DNA of 34,038 bases, taken from contig WION01000557.1 in NCBI GenBank assembly GCA_015039365.1, positions 1 to 34,038 on the forward strand, given 5' to 3'. The stretch comes from Amanita rubescens (lineage: Eukaryota; Basidiomycota; Agaricomycetes; Agaricales; Amanitaceae). How positions within the stretch are numbered: the first letter of the stretch is position 1; each line of letters opens with the position of its first letter. The translations under genes were made by a program, and so were the position numbers. Below, one piece after another: positions 8,280 to 17,835 of this stretch. Below the pieces are notes generated by a model. The model saw nothing but the letters and a program-made list of their open reading frames with translations. It made no database searches and was not told the DNA's origin.

Positions 8280-9298
8280 ATCAGGAAAATCCTGGCTTGG
8301 CTTATCCACTTTGGGGGCTTAAAATGTCTTTTGAACTCTTTTCTGCCTTAGTGATAAAAATGGCTAAGACCATCTAAGTGCATTAAGGTCATTGACCATA
8401 TTCTAAGTCTAAGTCCTCTTTTTCAAGTCCAAGGTAAGGACATTGATGTCTTATCTAAGTCTAAGCCTCTGTGAAGTCAAAGTAAGTCACTAAGCTTGGC
8501 ATGGGAAAGTGAGAAAAATGTGAATACCTCATTAACTAACCCATTCTAATTCATCAAGAAAAATCAGCCCTGGACTTATCAGCTTTTGAGCTTATATGTT
8601 ACTTACATGAGGAAAATAAGGTAAAAAATAAGGCACCCCCATCACTTTTCACAACTTTTTTGTCTGTTTGACTTAAAATAAGTAAATAAGTACAATAAGT
8701 CATTTACATTTGGGTTTTTCAACATCAAGAGCACCACTTTGATGTCACGTGATTCTTATGTAATATGTTCCCACAGTCAATATGGTCCGTGCGCATGGCC
8801 TAGGTATATAAAGGAGGGCCTCTAGACCCCCTCCCATGCCCCAGGTGCCCAGGGACTTCTCATTTATACTAAGTTGTACTAAGTTTTACTAAGTTTTACA
8901 GAGTTAAGCTAGAAAGTAGTTAAGTCAGAAGAGTAATAAGTAGTGATAAATGTAATAGTACTTAAAAATCAATGACTTTTTTGACCTTATTTTCTGCCAC
9001 TTAAGACAAGTACTAAGAATCATACTAAGACACCTGCCAAATAAGTCAGAAAGTGTCTGTAAGTCAAGCACCTGTAAGTGATGGTAGGCTGGATTTGGCT
9101 GCCAAAAGTTGCCAAAAATAAGTAAGTTACATAGGTTTAAGTCAATAAGGACTATTAAGATCTTTGAAAGAAGGGGGGGGTGCCTTATTGGTCTTATATA
9201 AGTCCTAAGATAAGGACACATTTGGACAACTTTAAAAGTACTTATTTTACTTAAATAAGGCCATAAGATCCAATAAGTCCAGTCCAGATTTTCCTGAT
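8280..9298. mobile_element. Non-autonomous TIR element, ~1.0 kb, with AAGTC subterminal words
   Basis: The left end begins ATCAGGAAAATCCTGGCTTG at 8280. The right end, read inverted from 9298, begins ATCAGGAAAATCTGGACTGG, giving about 26 bp of imperfect terminal inverted repeat that runs on to CTTAT on both sides. The interior is dense in AATAAGTC, TAAGTC and GACTTAT words. There is no transposase. Its terminus shares CATCAGGAAA with the element at 6513-7864. An LTR was considered because of the TATA box near 8801, but the inverted ends fit a DNA element better. Confidence 0.55.
8801..8812 (+). promoter_or_regulatory. TATA-box-like site inside the TIR element
   Basis: GGTATATAAAGGAGGGCC is followed by a pyrimidine-rich CCCCCTCCC block about 20 bp on, a layout typical of a fungal core promoter. 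No reading frame follows that I can support, so this may be a relic promoter or a start for a non-coding transcript. Confidence 0.35.
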
Positions 9299-9657
9299 GG
9301 ATGTATGCGCACGAAAGAGAGAGAGAGACAAAATATACACCAGGCCAATGAGGAGCGTAGGCATACTCTGCGATAGTTTTCGCTTCTTCAGCATCACCAC
9401 GTGAGTTGAGGAATTCTTCCGCTTGTTCGTTATGCCGTTTTTGATCGTATCTACGTCTAGCTCCGGCTTCTTGTCATCTTGTAGTGGTTGTGCAATGAGA
9501 GACTTGAGGCCGAGTTTTACGACTGGCATGGGTAATACTAACTAGTAGGTAATGCCTACGTTCGGTATGGGACAGAAGTTGCCTGGCCAAACATTCACAA
9601 TTGTTAACTGGTCACTGCAGAATTGCCCTCATTTATGCACATGTCCTCGCTGATGGA

Positions 9658-10385
9658 TCACACGTGGATATTATTCTCTAAGAGGTCGGTGTGGTTGGGA
9701 ACCAGCCGCCAACTGTTGTTGAAGAGGCCCGGGAGCTTCGAGATGAGATAGTCCAGCATCGGGCGAAAGCGCTCGGGCAGCCCTTGCTGGAGCGCCTTGA
9801 GGTCCGACAAGTACTCGTCATACAGCGTGGCGCGGTCGGGACACTGCATCGAGCTCGGTGTCTTGTCCCATGACGAGGCGAAAAACCTGTGTGGGTAAAG
9901 TCAGCTGCGCGAATTCCTTAACGTAGGTGGAGGGGACGTGGGGGACGTTGGTGGCGACGACGTACCTGGAAAAGTCTGGTAGCGTTCGCCGAAGAAGGCG
10001 GAAGTTGTTCTTGCGCAGCTCGCCGCGGGCAAGATACATCGAGATCCCGCGCACATTGCCCATCGTGTAGACGTGGAGCCCGCCGGCGTTGGCGACAAAC
10101 TCGTGACGTGGCATGAATCCTTCGTAGGCTCGCTCGACGCACTCGAGAAAAGACATATCTAGGGCAGAGCGGCCGGAACGGAGCTGGACGACACAAGTGT
10201 CATCGTCGGACATCACGGTGTAGCTGGTTCCACCTTGTACGGATGCTGGGTGGACAGGCATGTCCATAAGTCGTTCAGCCTCTTGGTCGCATAGTTTCTG
10301 CGTCGCGGGGGCGTTATTGTAAAAGAAGGTTGCTATCTACCTTAGATAGTTTTGCAATCGAAGCCGCAATGCCATTGTATCTTGG
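9658..10385 (-). pseudogene. Aminoglycoside-phosphotransferase-like (APH family) gene, 3' half
   Basis: Fungal APH/choline-kinase-like kinases transfer phosphate to small hydroxyl substrates; the substrate here is unknown. Exon one carries AYEGFMPRHEFVANAGG and HVYTMGNVRGISMYLARGEL. A 43-nt GT-AG intron (9844-9886) joins it in phase to CPDRATLYDEYLSDLKALQQ. The second exon reaches the catalytic-loop motif NHTDLLENN, where family members usually have HGDLxxxN. A stop follows at 9658-9660, before the usual metal-binding segment. Upstream, relative to the copy at 12034-12252, this copy lacks 7 bp near its start codon and 2 bp further in, so its 5' end is out of frame. It is therefore damaged at both ends. 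Confidence 0.7.
10171..10385. repeat. Direct repeat copy A (5' part of the APH-like gene)
   Basis: This 215-bp stretch matches 12039-12262 in the same orientation at roughly 90 percent by eye. Small indels lie near 10339 and 10369. Homology begins at GGCCGGAACG in both copies and ends at CATTGTATCTTG. The two copies flank the HNH nuclease gene. Confidence 0.85.
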
Positions 10386-10619
10386 TGGATCGTAGTAGAT
10401 GCTTGGGAACAGTGAGATCAAGATGGTGATGGTACTTTCCTTTCGATTTTCCTGTGGTAGGTGGTGGCCCGTCGATGGGCAGGTTTAGGTCGAAAAACAT
10501 GGCGGATCAATCCAAACAAAGAGCAAATGAGTCGGTGCCGGATATTCCATCTAATAACTCGGTTAACACCTTTGTTTGCTAATGTTACTTGCGTGCCAGT
10601 TCGTCGAGACCACGCCACC

Positions 10620-11934
10620 ATGGTGAACATTTATCTGCCCACCGACCGCGGACAAGTTCTAGCACTCTCCATCCCCTTCAGTGACATAGAGAGGCTCTCC
10701 GTCCGCCCTGTCAAATGGCTTCGATTTGTTACATTCGCCATTTGTGGAGTCCGGGGACATCTCTCCGAGTCTGCGATGCCCAATGGCACCCCTGTCGACT
10801 ATGAGAGTATCTCCTTTGATAATATTGCCGAAGCTTACTATTATATTCCTGAGGGTAATATCTGTCGCTTATCGCTAATATTTTGGTTTACGCCCCTATA
10901 GGGGATTATCATCTCATTGACCACAAAACAATGAACGATCGAATCACCTCCTCTGAGCAAACGCCACGCTCTTCACGTTTCCGCAGTGATGTCATGGCAC
11001 GCGATGGCCCTGTGTGCGTCTTCACAGGGTCCCTTGCCGATGATTGCGATGCAGCACACCTACTCCCCAAAATCAAGGGTGATGAGGTATGTATCCGTCG
11101 TCATTTTTCCGTGTCACCCACCTTGCTACACACCCTTCTAGTACATTGAGGCTGTTCTCCAAGATCGTCTCAATTCGTACGACGCCACTCTAGAACCTAG
11201 GAATCTAGGCATCAACTCTGTTGAGAACGGGATGTTATTGAGCAAGAATCTGCATTCGTCGTTCGCGCACGGGAGAAGGGCTTTCCTAAAGGTACATAAA
11301 GTAGACATAAGTTCCGAAAATTACTGAATCTGGTGATTTCTAGACGCCCAACTTTGCTTTGGACCCCGCCGACATCCCTAGGGTTGAGGCAGATCCAATG
11401 CCATCCAGTCGCATCACATTGCATAATTTGGCACCAGACACTAGCCGTCTTCCGATTCCGCAATATGACGCGCTCATCATCGGTACGGGCACATCACTGC
11501 CATCTACTGTCATCCTTGACTACATGTATGGCGTTGCTGCCTATCGATGCTGGGGCAGTGGACAGGACATCGAGGAAGTGATGGAGCAACGTTTTGCCGA
11601 GCACTATAAATCTATACCTATACCACCAGCCCCTCCGTACTCAAGTGACAGCGATAGTTTTTCAGAACATGATCATCCCAACGACGGCAATAGACGACCG
11701 AGAGGGAGAAATCATAGCGCGAAAATGTCAGATGAAATGCTTCGTGCGATGGACAAGGTCCTTGCGCTCTCCATGTTGGTCAAGGGAACCACTCCTGAAT
11801 TGATGGCCGCAGAAAGACAGAGGCGAGAGGAGGCGGAAGAGTTGCGTGCGAAGGAGGCTAGTCGAGTGAAAGTGCAGCAGTGGATGCAAAGTTCTCCGTG
11901 CGTTCTCCCTTACCTCCGGGCTATTTCCCACTAG
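10620..11934 (+). CDS. HNH nuclease domain protein (HNH_2 type), four exons
   Basis: Exons 10620-10854, 10902-11086, 11142-11291 and 11344-11934 join in phase to give 386 residues; introns are 47, 55 and 52 nt. The ATG at 10620 has a strong context (GCCACCATGG). The HNH_2 core is complete: CVFTG, DCDAAHLLPKIKGDEYIEAV, then VENGMLLSKNLHSSFAHG, which supplies the His, Asn and His of the beta-beta-alpha-metal fold. TPNFALDPADIPRV follows, the usual continuation in Agaricomycete members. Residues from about 270 on form an acidic, serine-rich then charged helical tail (RQRREEAEELRAKEASR). Such proteins are numerous in mushroom genomes, but their role is poorly known. It lies between two direct copies of an APH-like gene fragment, which suggests insertion into that gene. 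Confidence 0.85.
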
Positions 11935-12016
11935 AAGCTGATCTTAGGTCAAACGGAGATAACGTATTCCAGTCAAACGCAGATAGTTCCGCCGGAAGCT
12001 GATCTTAGGTCAAACG
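11935..12016. repeat. Short tandem repeat after the HNH gene
   Basis: AAGCTGATCTTAGGTCAAACG occurs at 11935 and again at 11996, a unit of about 61 bp. Each copy is followed by a related GTATTCmAGTCAA stretch. It starts directly after the HNH stop codon and ends about 20 bp before the second APH-derived repeat, so it may mark the junction of an insertion. Confidence 0.6.
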
Positions 12017-12033
12017 TATTCAAGTCAAGCGCG

Positions 12034-12252
12034 CTATAGGCCGGAACGGAACTGGACGACGCAAGTGTCATCGTTGGACACGACGGTGTAGCTGGTTCCA
12101 CATTGTACGGATGCTGGGTGGACACGCATGTCCATAAGTCGTTTAGCCTCTTGGTCGCATAGTTTCTGCGTCGCGGGGGCGTTATTACAAAAGAAGGTCG
12201 CTATCTGGACCTTAGATAGTTTTGCAATCGAAGCCGCAATGGCATGAGCCAT
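12034..12252 (-). pseudogene. APH-like gene, 5' half (copy B)
   Basis: Reads MAHAIAASIAKLSKVQIATF from an ATG at 12250-12252 and continues with KLCDQEAKRLMDMRVHPASV into CVVQFRSG. There, homology to the copy at 9658-10385 ends and a stop follows. This copy has the intact start that the other copy lacks, but none of the catalytic half. It is a fragment made by the duplication that flanks the HNH gene. Confidence 0.65.
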
Positions 12253-12262
12253 TGTATCTTGC
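12039..12262. repeat. Direct repeat copy B (5' part of the APH-like gene)
   Basis: Partner of 10171-10385, same orientation, 224 bp. The two are separated by about 1.65 kb that contains the HNH gene and its tandem repeat. Confidence 0.85.
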
Positions 12263-12652
12263 GACAGAATCAAAGAATGTTTCGGTCCGCATTCCACCAG
12301 TGTACCCCGTGCCACGTGGCGGGGTTCCCATATGATAGAAAGGATTATAAGATTAGTCCAGAATTTTTGAATTGCAAAGGCCACCCGGAACCTCGATGCA
12401 TTTACGAGAACCTAGCCCTCAGACTGCGGTATTGCCGGCTGGAGATGGGGGACTTGGTGGAACCAGGTCATTCGAGAAAATGTCTAGGTCGTTTGATGTT
12501 GGTTGCCTACTCCTGCTTACCTAATCATGTAAAGCTAGTTCGAACGGTCGCGTCGTGCCTGGACACTACCCAGGCCATTCAGCTGAAATAGAACCGCATA
12601 CCATGTTACCTCTTAATCCCCTGGAAACCCTTGACAGGAACAAACAGACTTC

Positions 12653-14881
12653 ATGGACCTTTTTAACCCCAAAATCCTCGACGCATGCATTCGTGACGTT
12701 GCATCCTGCCTCACCGACAACCAGAAGGCAGATTTGTTGCTTTACGCTGTGCGTAGTATACGCATCAACAGGTATGCATGTTCTGTGTAACCGAGAGGAT
12801 GCTCCTCAATTCTTTCATCTTCCAAGCGATACTCGCACCATAGTCGAGAATGCCATGCAATCTTGCCTACAAATCTCAACTTTGTGTTCAGAAAAGATCG
12901 CAAAGGCTCGAATTCTTCGTGCAAGGGCCAGACTGGCGGCGGGGCTTCAATTTAGTGCAAACGAAGGTGTTCTCTCTCTCCTCTGCGTGATTTGGTCCTT
13001 TTGCCAATCATTCGCATTTTTTGCTCAGACTTGGAAGCGGCGCTAATCGCAGAGCCGGGCAACCCCGAAGCAACGGCACTCCTTCACCATCGATCTGTAG
13101 CTGTCGAGAAGGCACGTGTCTAACGAGTCTGATTCGTTCTTGCTATTTAAAGCGTACCTTTGAACAGCTTCTGTCTCCCCTTCCCAGGAGTAGGGAACGC
13201 CTCTCAAATGAGATATGGCGAGAGATTGTTTCGTATCTGCCAAGAAAAGACCTCAAATCCCTGTTATTTGTGCCACATGCGGTTTCACGTGTTGCGAGTC
13301 AGCTCCTTTTCAGAGAGTTAGATCTTTACTTCGGTAACATATGTGACGGGGATGAAGATGTTGATTCCTGGAATCAAACTTCATCCTCTGACAGCAAGGG
13401 CGAAGATGTTCGACATGCGCTTCGTAGCGCCGATATCCTGACACGGATCATCGTTGACGATAGCTTTGCAGGGGTTGTGCGGACGTTGAGGCTATATGTG
13501 CCTACGCATGATAAGGATGGTACAATGGCATTCCAAACAGGTAAACGGGATGAACCTCGCATCTGTATGACTGCCATCTAACAGAAAATCAGGAATGCTC
13601 ACAAATGCCTTGCCGAAATTGACAAATTTGCGAAATGTGCACATATCTGCGGGTAACGGATGCTTGACTCCGATTTTACTTGTGCTTCAAGCGACCACGC
13701 CTCGTCTAAAGAGCCTCTCACTGTGGTTGGTTTTTTTTCACCTGCACAATATACACATATCCTCATCCAAAACCTCAGTTCGCCCGACGGTCCCGCAGAT
13801 CCCTTTCTCTTCACGTTCGAGCACCTCTCTCACTTTTCGTACCAGACAGACGGCGGGAATTCTAACGCCGTATACAATTTCATTTATCAAAATCAACAGT
13901 CCCTTCGAACTGTCTCCATTCGAAACCAAAGCTGGACTTTCCCCTCGACCGTTCTCTCCATCCGAAATCTGACTCACATCGACTTCCAGGGTCACCTCCC
14001 TCCAAACAGCCAAGCCATCGAAGACATCCTCACGCACGGACGGCAACTGGAATCGCTCTTGCTGAGCTGCGACATCGACTGTACCTCCACATCTCACATC
14101 TTCCGAAGCATGCCCAAAGCGCTCCCTTTCCTTCGCCACTTTTCGTTCACAGTGCATAACGTGAGTAGGCGAGCGAGAGACCCCGACCTGTTCCCAGCCA
14201 TCGCAGAATTTCTGCGCGGGCGTCAACAATTGAAAACCCTAAGTCTCGTCGTTCAAAATGGAACTATACAATCTTCCGTCGGGTTCGACGCGGCCGTATG
14301 GGGTGTCTTGCCGTCACTCGTGAATCTGAAAACGCTCAAAATTTCTTATCCCTCGGATCTAGCGCCTGGATTGGCTTCTTGGTTGATTCCACGCAGCGTT
14401 AGAGGGTTGGCTGTGACGCTGGATTTTACAAATGCGTCGAGTGGGGGCACAACTAATGCGAGGGACCCGATCTCGTTCCTCGACGTGCGTATTAATCTCA
14501 ACAGTGTTGCTGCGTCAGCTGACACCTCTGTCCGGAATATTATAGCAACTTCGGCCGGGCATACCCCCCGACCTGCGGTATATCAACCTATCGCAGTTCT
14601 TAGTGCAGAATGTGGCGCTCATTGTTGAACGTGGTTTTCCCATGGTACGTGTAATACGTGTGGGGAACAACTATTGGACGGTAGAGAGACATCTGAGAGG
14701 ACTCGGGGATCTCAGTGGCCCTGGCCACTCTGTCATCGGAGGAACGCAAGAGGGTGTCTTGTTGCAGATGGAGCAGTGGCCTCGAAAGAGAGTGACATGT
14801 CATGCTGCTGAGTGGCTGGAGTGGCTTGGGTGTGGTTGTGCGATTCAGATTGATTGTCCGGATGCCGCGTTTCCGGAATGA
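12653..14881 (+). CDS. F-box protein with N-terminal TPR-like region
   Basis: Seven exons join in phase to 629 residues: 12653-12771, 12827-12966, 13029-13111, 13168-13540, 13593-13725, 13779-14484, 14546-14881. The N-terminal 110 residues (MDLFNPKILDACIRDVASCL, AKARILRARARLAAGLQF, LEAALIAEPGNPEATALLHH) look like helical TPR-type repeats. The F-box follows: LSNEIWREIVSYLPRKDLKS, then LLFVPHAVSRVASQLLFREL. The rest has leucine-rich-repeat-like spacing. F-box proteins recruit substrates to SCF ubiquitin ligases; this substrate is unknown. The third intron (13112-13167) needs a GC-AG boundary, GAAG|GCACGT, because no GT site keeps the frame. The exon 5-6 junction (13726-13778) is the least certain. 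Confidence 0.8.
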
Positions 14882-15464
14882 GCCCGATGAGACGTGATAA
14901 TCTTTAGTATGACTATAGTGACTAGGTGGATTTTGTAGTACCTTATACCATAGCTGTAGCTTGTTGTCCGCGGCTTCCTTATTCTATCTTCGGAGAGTTT
15001 TCTGAAGAAAAATGTTTTTGCTCAAGAGAGGAAGAAATGTTGTTCGACGACTGGAGTTTTTCTCATCGGAGGCACTCGATCTACTCGTTTTTTTCCTGTT
15101 GGATCCGGACTTGAGCGTCAGAGTCTTGAACACTCTTGAACATTCCTTTGAAAGCATCGGGTGGCAGGCAAGGCCGCCACCTACAATCACCGACAAATAA
15201 GCGCTTACTAAGCGGCGGACAAATTATTTTCCTCCAGACTTCCAGTGTCCATGACGACAAACACACAGATAGAAACCGTCGGAAGGTTTCACTTTCAGGG
15301 TGTGTGGACCGCGTTGTGACGATCCCCAGGGCCATAGTAAATTTACTGTCTTCCTTCAGATGGTATCGAAGCATCTCTTCGATGTTTTGCTCGCGAAGAC
15401 AACTAAATGCGTTTTCGGCTGCCATCCATCCAGCTTGGGCAAACCTTAAACTTAGTATCTATAG
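14882..15464. other. Gap without a supported gene
   Basis: Open frames on both strands are short and overlap each other, and none matches a family I recognise. A plus-strand stretch at about 15071-15199 (DPDLSVRVLNTLEHSFESIG) looks protein-like but has no start, partner exon or recognisable motif. Confidence 0.4.
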
Positions 15465-15775
15465 CCGATGGTGGAATGTTCTATTATATTTTGGCTGAGA
15501 AGCTTGAGAAGTGGGAGAAAGTGGAACAGGTGATGCAAGTTTCCCAGCTGCGGAAGTTGACGATCTGCGGCGCCCAGAAGGGCACGGTTCTTATCATCGC
15601 GTAAGTCTCTAGTTCTTGACGTTGAACTCACTAATATTGAAGCTCGTGGAACTACCCCAAGACATTGAACTCCATGGCGGTGTTTTTGCCGGATCCGAAA
15701 ATTATCAGAGTTTTCACCGAGGTACGCCATGCTTCTGACCAATTTACTATCTAGAGCGTATCGCATCATTCTTAG
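15465..15775 (+). pseudogene. 3' exons of an unknown gene
   Basis: After an acceptor at 15463-15464 (TCTATAG), DGGMFYYILAEKLEKWEKVE and SQLRKLTICGAQKGTVLIIA run to a GTAAGT donor at 15601. A 42-nt intron with a CTAAT branch site leads to SWNYPKTLNSMAVFLPDPKI and RVFTE, ending at 15721. A 33-nt intron would add SVSHHS and a stop at 15775. The phases agree at each junction, so a real gene end is likely. No upstream exons or start were found, so it is partial, decayed or missed. The family is not recognised. Confidence 0.35.
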
Positions 15776-16348
15776 GGTAGTACCCTAAGTCACCAAAGCT
15801 CTCGAATTGGGTGTAAGGCCGCATTCTCCAGCTAGAGATAGCGATCGGTGACAATGACGGGATCAAGAAGCGCAAGAATTGGCGAAGTTTTGCGCGCGAA
15901 ATTCGTTTGGTATTCCTTCCAAGATCGCGGCAGATCCAGCAATAGATCTTTTAATCCGTAAGCAAGCCTGTCGACGTTCCAAGATGCTCGCAAGTCTAAT
16001 CCAGTTGTTAGTTCTTGCCAAGAAGGTGGATGGGGTATTGTGAACCTTGTTCCCGTACGTTATCACTACCCCTGATGGAAGAGGTTGTGGCAAAGAATGA
16101 TGACATGAAAAGTGCCATCTTCCGTCGGTCCAGAAGAGACTAACAAAAAAGACATAGCGCATGTTACCATCTCACGACAATATTGGTTGCGATTTTTGGA
16201 ATACCAAGCAGTGCGGCAGTATGGCCTTCCAGTGAACTGTCTTTGCGTTGAAATAACTTAAACAAAACGGCTACCGTATCACAACACACTGCATTTCAAT
16301 GCTTGTTACAATACTGTACATATCCTCCGGGTATGATATGATTTACGA

Positions 16349-16871
16349 TCAATTCTCGACCACGATCACCTCCTCCACCTGTTTGGATGCTGAAATAGTA
16401 ATTTGTTATCTCAGTACCCGAAGTGAATGGAGCTGAGGCGAGAATTTACCTGCGTGCTTCGCCTTCTGTTGGTCAATGAAATCTAAACCCTTGGTTGAGA
16501 CCATGTGGGTGATGAAGGCAGCAGCGCCAGCAGCGCTTAAACAATGTATAAGCCACGAGAACAGCTTAACGCGGGAGCAAACGTACGCGATCTCTTTAGC
16601 CTTCGCATGGTTGTCGGGTTTACCGTTTGCTTCACAGTGCTTTTCATATACTTTGGCACCCTGGTTGGATCTCCAAGTCAAAGAACATTCAAATATAAGA
16701 ATCGGACACATGCCTCGTAGGCTGCAGCTGCAGCAAGGAGATCGAAGGTGATGTTGCCCTTGTGGCCATCGGTCACCTGGGAACATTCCATCAGCAGACG
16801 TCAAAGTGTGGCCAAAGAACGGCGTTTACCTGCTGGTGGCTGTCTTGCGAGAAAGCGTCGAGTAAGCCCAT
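16349..16871 (-). CDS. CipC-like antibiotic/stress response protein (DUF3759)
   Basis: Five exons (16871-16830, 16776-16714, 16660-16587, 16535-16450, 16389-16349) give 101 residues, the usual length of this family. MGLLDAFSQDSHQ opens the protein. NITFDLLAAAAAYE, KVYEKHCEANGKPDNHAKAK, KGLDFIDQQKAKHA and a C-terminal KQVEEVIVVEN follow, the standard CipC layout. The family is known from fungi as abundant small proteins induced by stress or drugs; the biochemical role is not established. Introns are 51-60 nt. The second (16661-16713) must use a GC donor (GAG|GCATGT), because reading through meets a stop and no GT site keeps phase. A TATA box lies upstream at 16921-16930. Confidence 0.8.
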
Positions 16872-16920
16872 GTTTGTTGAGTTGAGATAAGAGAGGTAAG
16901 GATTGGTTTTGGGATTTCAG

Positions 16921-16930
16921 CATTTATATA
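16921..16930 (-). promoter_or_regulatory. TATA box of the CipC-like gene
   Basis: TATATAAATG on the minus strand, about 50 nt upstream of the start codon at 16871. Position and sequence suit a fungal core promoter. Confidence 0.55.
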
Positions 16931-16939
16931 TCGCTGCGG

Positions 16940-17830
16940 GCATTGGCGGTATAATCATGTGGCGCAATTCTGAACAGAGAAAGCGATGCAAGATCCTCCA
17001 TTAGGTAGAAAAAAGAAGACGACCTTCCTTCTGATCGCGGGTCATCTGTTCTGTGCTATCGATGCAGAGGGTAATCAGTTGTGATCAACTGCAATCTGAT
17101 CTGTTGTCCGACGCCTTTTGGATTCGGCAGTCAACGGCCGAATTGACAACCTCTGAAATAGGTTTTAAGCTGTCGCTTTGGCCTTCTATGTATAGCGTGA
17201 CAAATACGCACGCTGTCACTTGCAAGTTTTATGAAGTTTATCTTTGTGTGGGGCCATGCCATACACTACGTCGCCTTCGCAACCGATCCCGCATTGCCAC
17301 CCAAAGTTCGGCTTTCCAACCACACTTGACATGGCAACGTCGTGGTGCATAAAATCATCCACGCGCGCAATTATTTATATTTATGATCATCATGGATGCG
17401 CATTCCGCACCACCCAAGTGTGGACCGTGGGATCCGCCAGTGCCTCCGCAGCCACATAGATCTTTTCTGCACTACCATAGACGACCCGCGATGATGCTGC
17501 TCGATAGACTTGAATCTAGCATAGGGCACTTGACCATTTGCAGTATGTTTCATCATGTTTCGCTTGAAATAGTAGGCTCTCTCATCAAAGTTCATCATGT
17601 CCTACATAGACTGAAGGTGGGGCTCATAGCTATATTCAGAAATCTCGATTATCGATATCAAGGAATGATGAACAAAACGACGTGACGTTGACATTGAGCG
17701 GCGTTCTGCATGTGCGCAACCTAGAAACACGTCTGGAGTCTGATCATCTCCAATAGCATGAAGTCGAATTCAACTGAGTTATTATTACAGACGAATACAA
17801 CAATGACACCTCGTAATTTACACGTACACA
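16940..17830. other. Intergenic region, nothing supported
   Basis: Short overlapping frames on both strands with no family resemblance, no terminal repeats and no RNA gene that I can see. It separates the CipC-like gene from the 3' end of the F-box gene at 17836. Confidence 0.5.
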
Positions 17831-17835
17831 AGCAG

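Noticed and set aside
8280..9298. Solo LTR of a retrotransposon
   Set aside because: The TATA box and length suit an LTR, but the ends are inverted repeats of about 26 bp rather than TG...CA, and no flanking 5-bp duplication is visible.
13738..14229. 163-codon minus-strand frame
   Set aside because: It lies antisense to a well-supported exon of the F-box gene and shows no family resemblance.
15081..15425. 114-codon minus-strand frame (MAAENAFSCLREQN)
   Set aside because: No motif, no partner exons and no promoter signal; it competes with plus-strand splice signals nearby.
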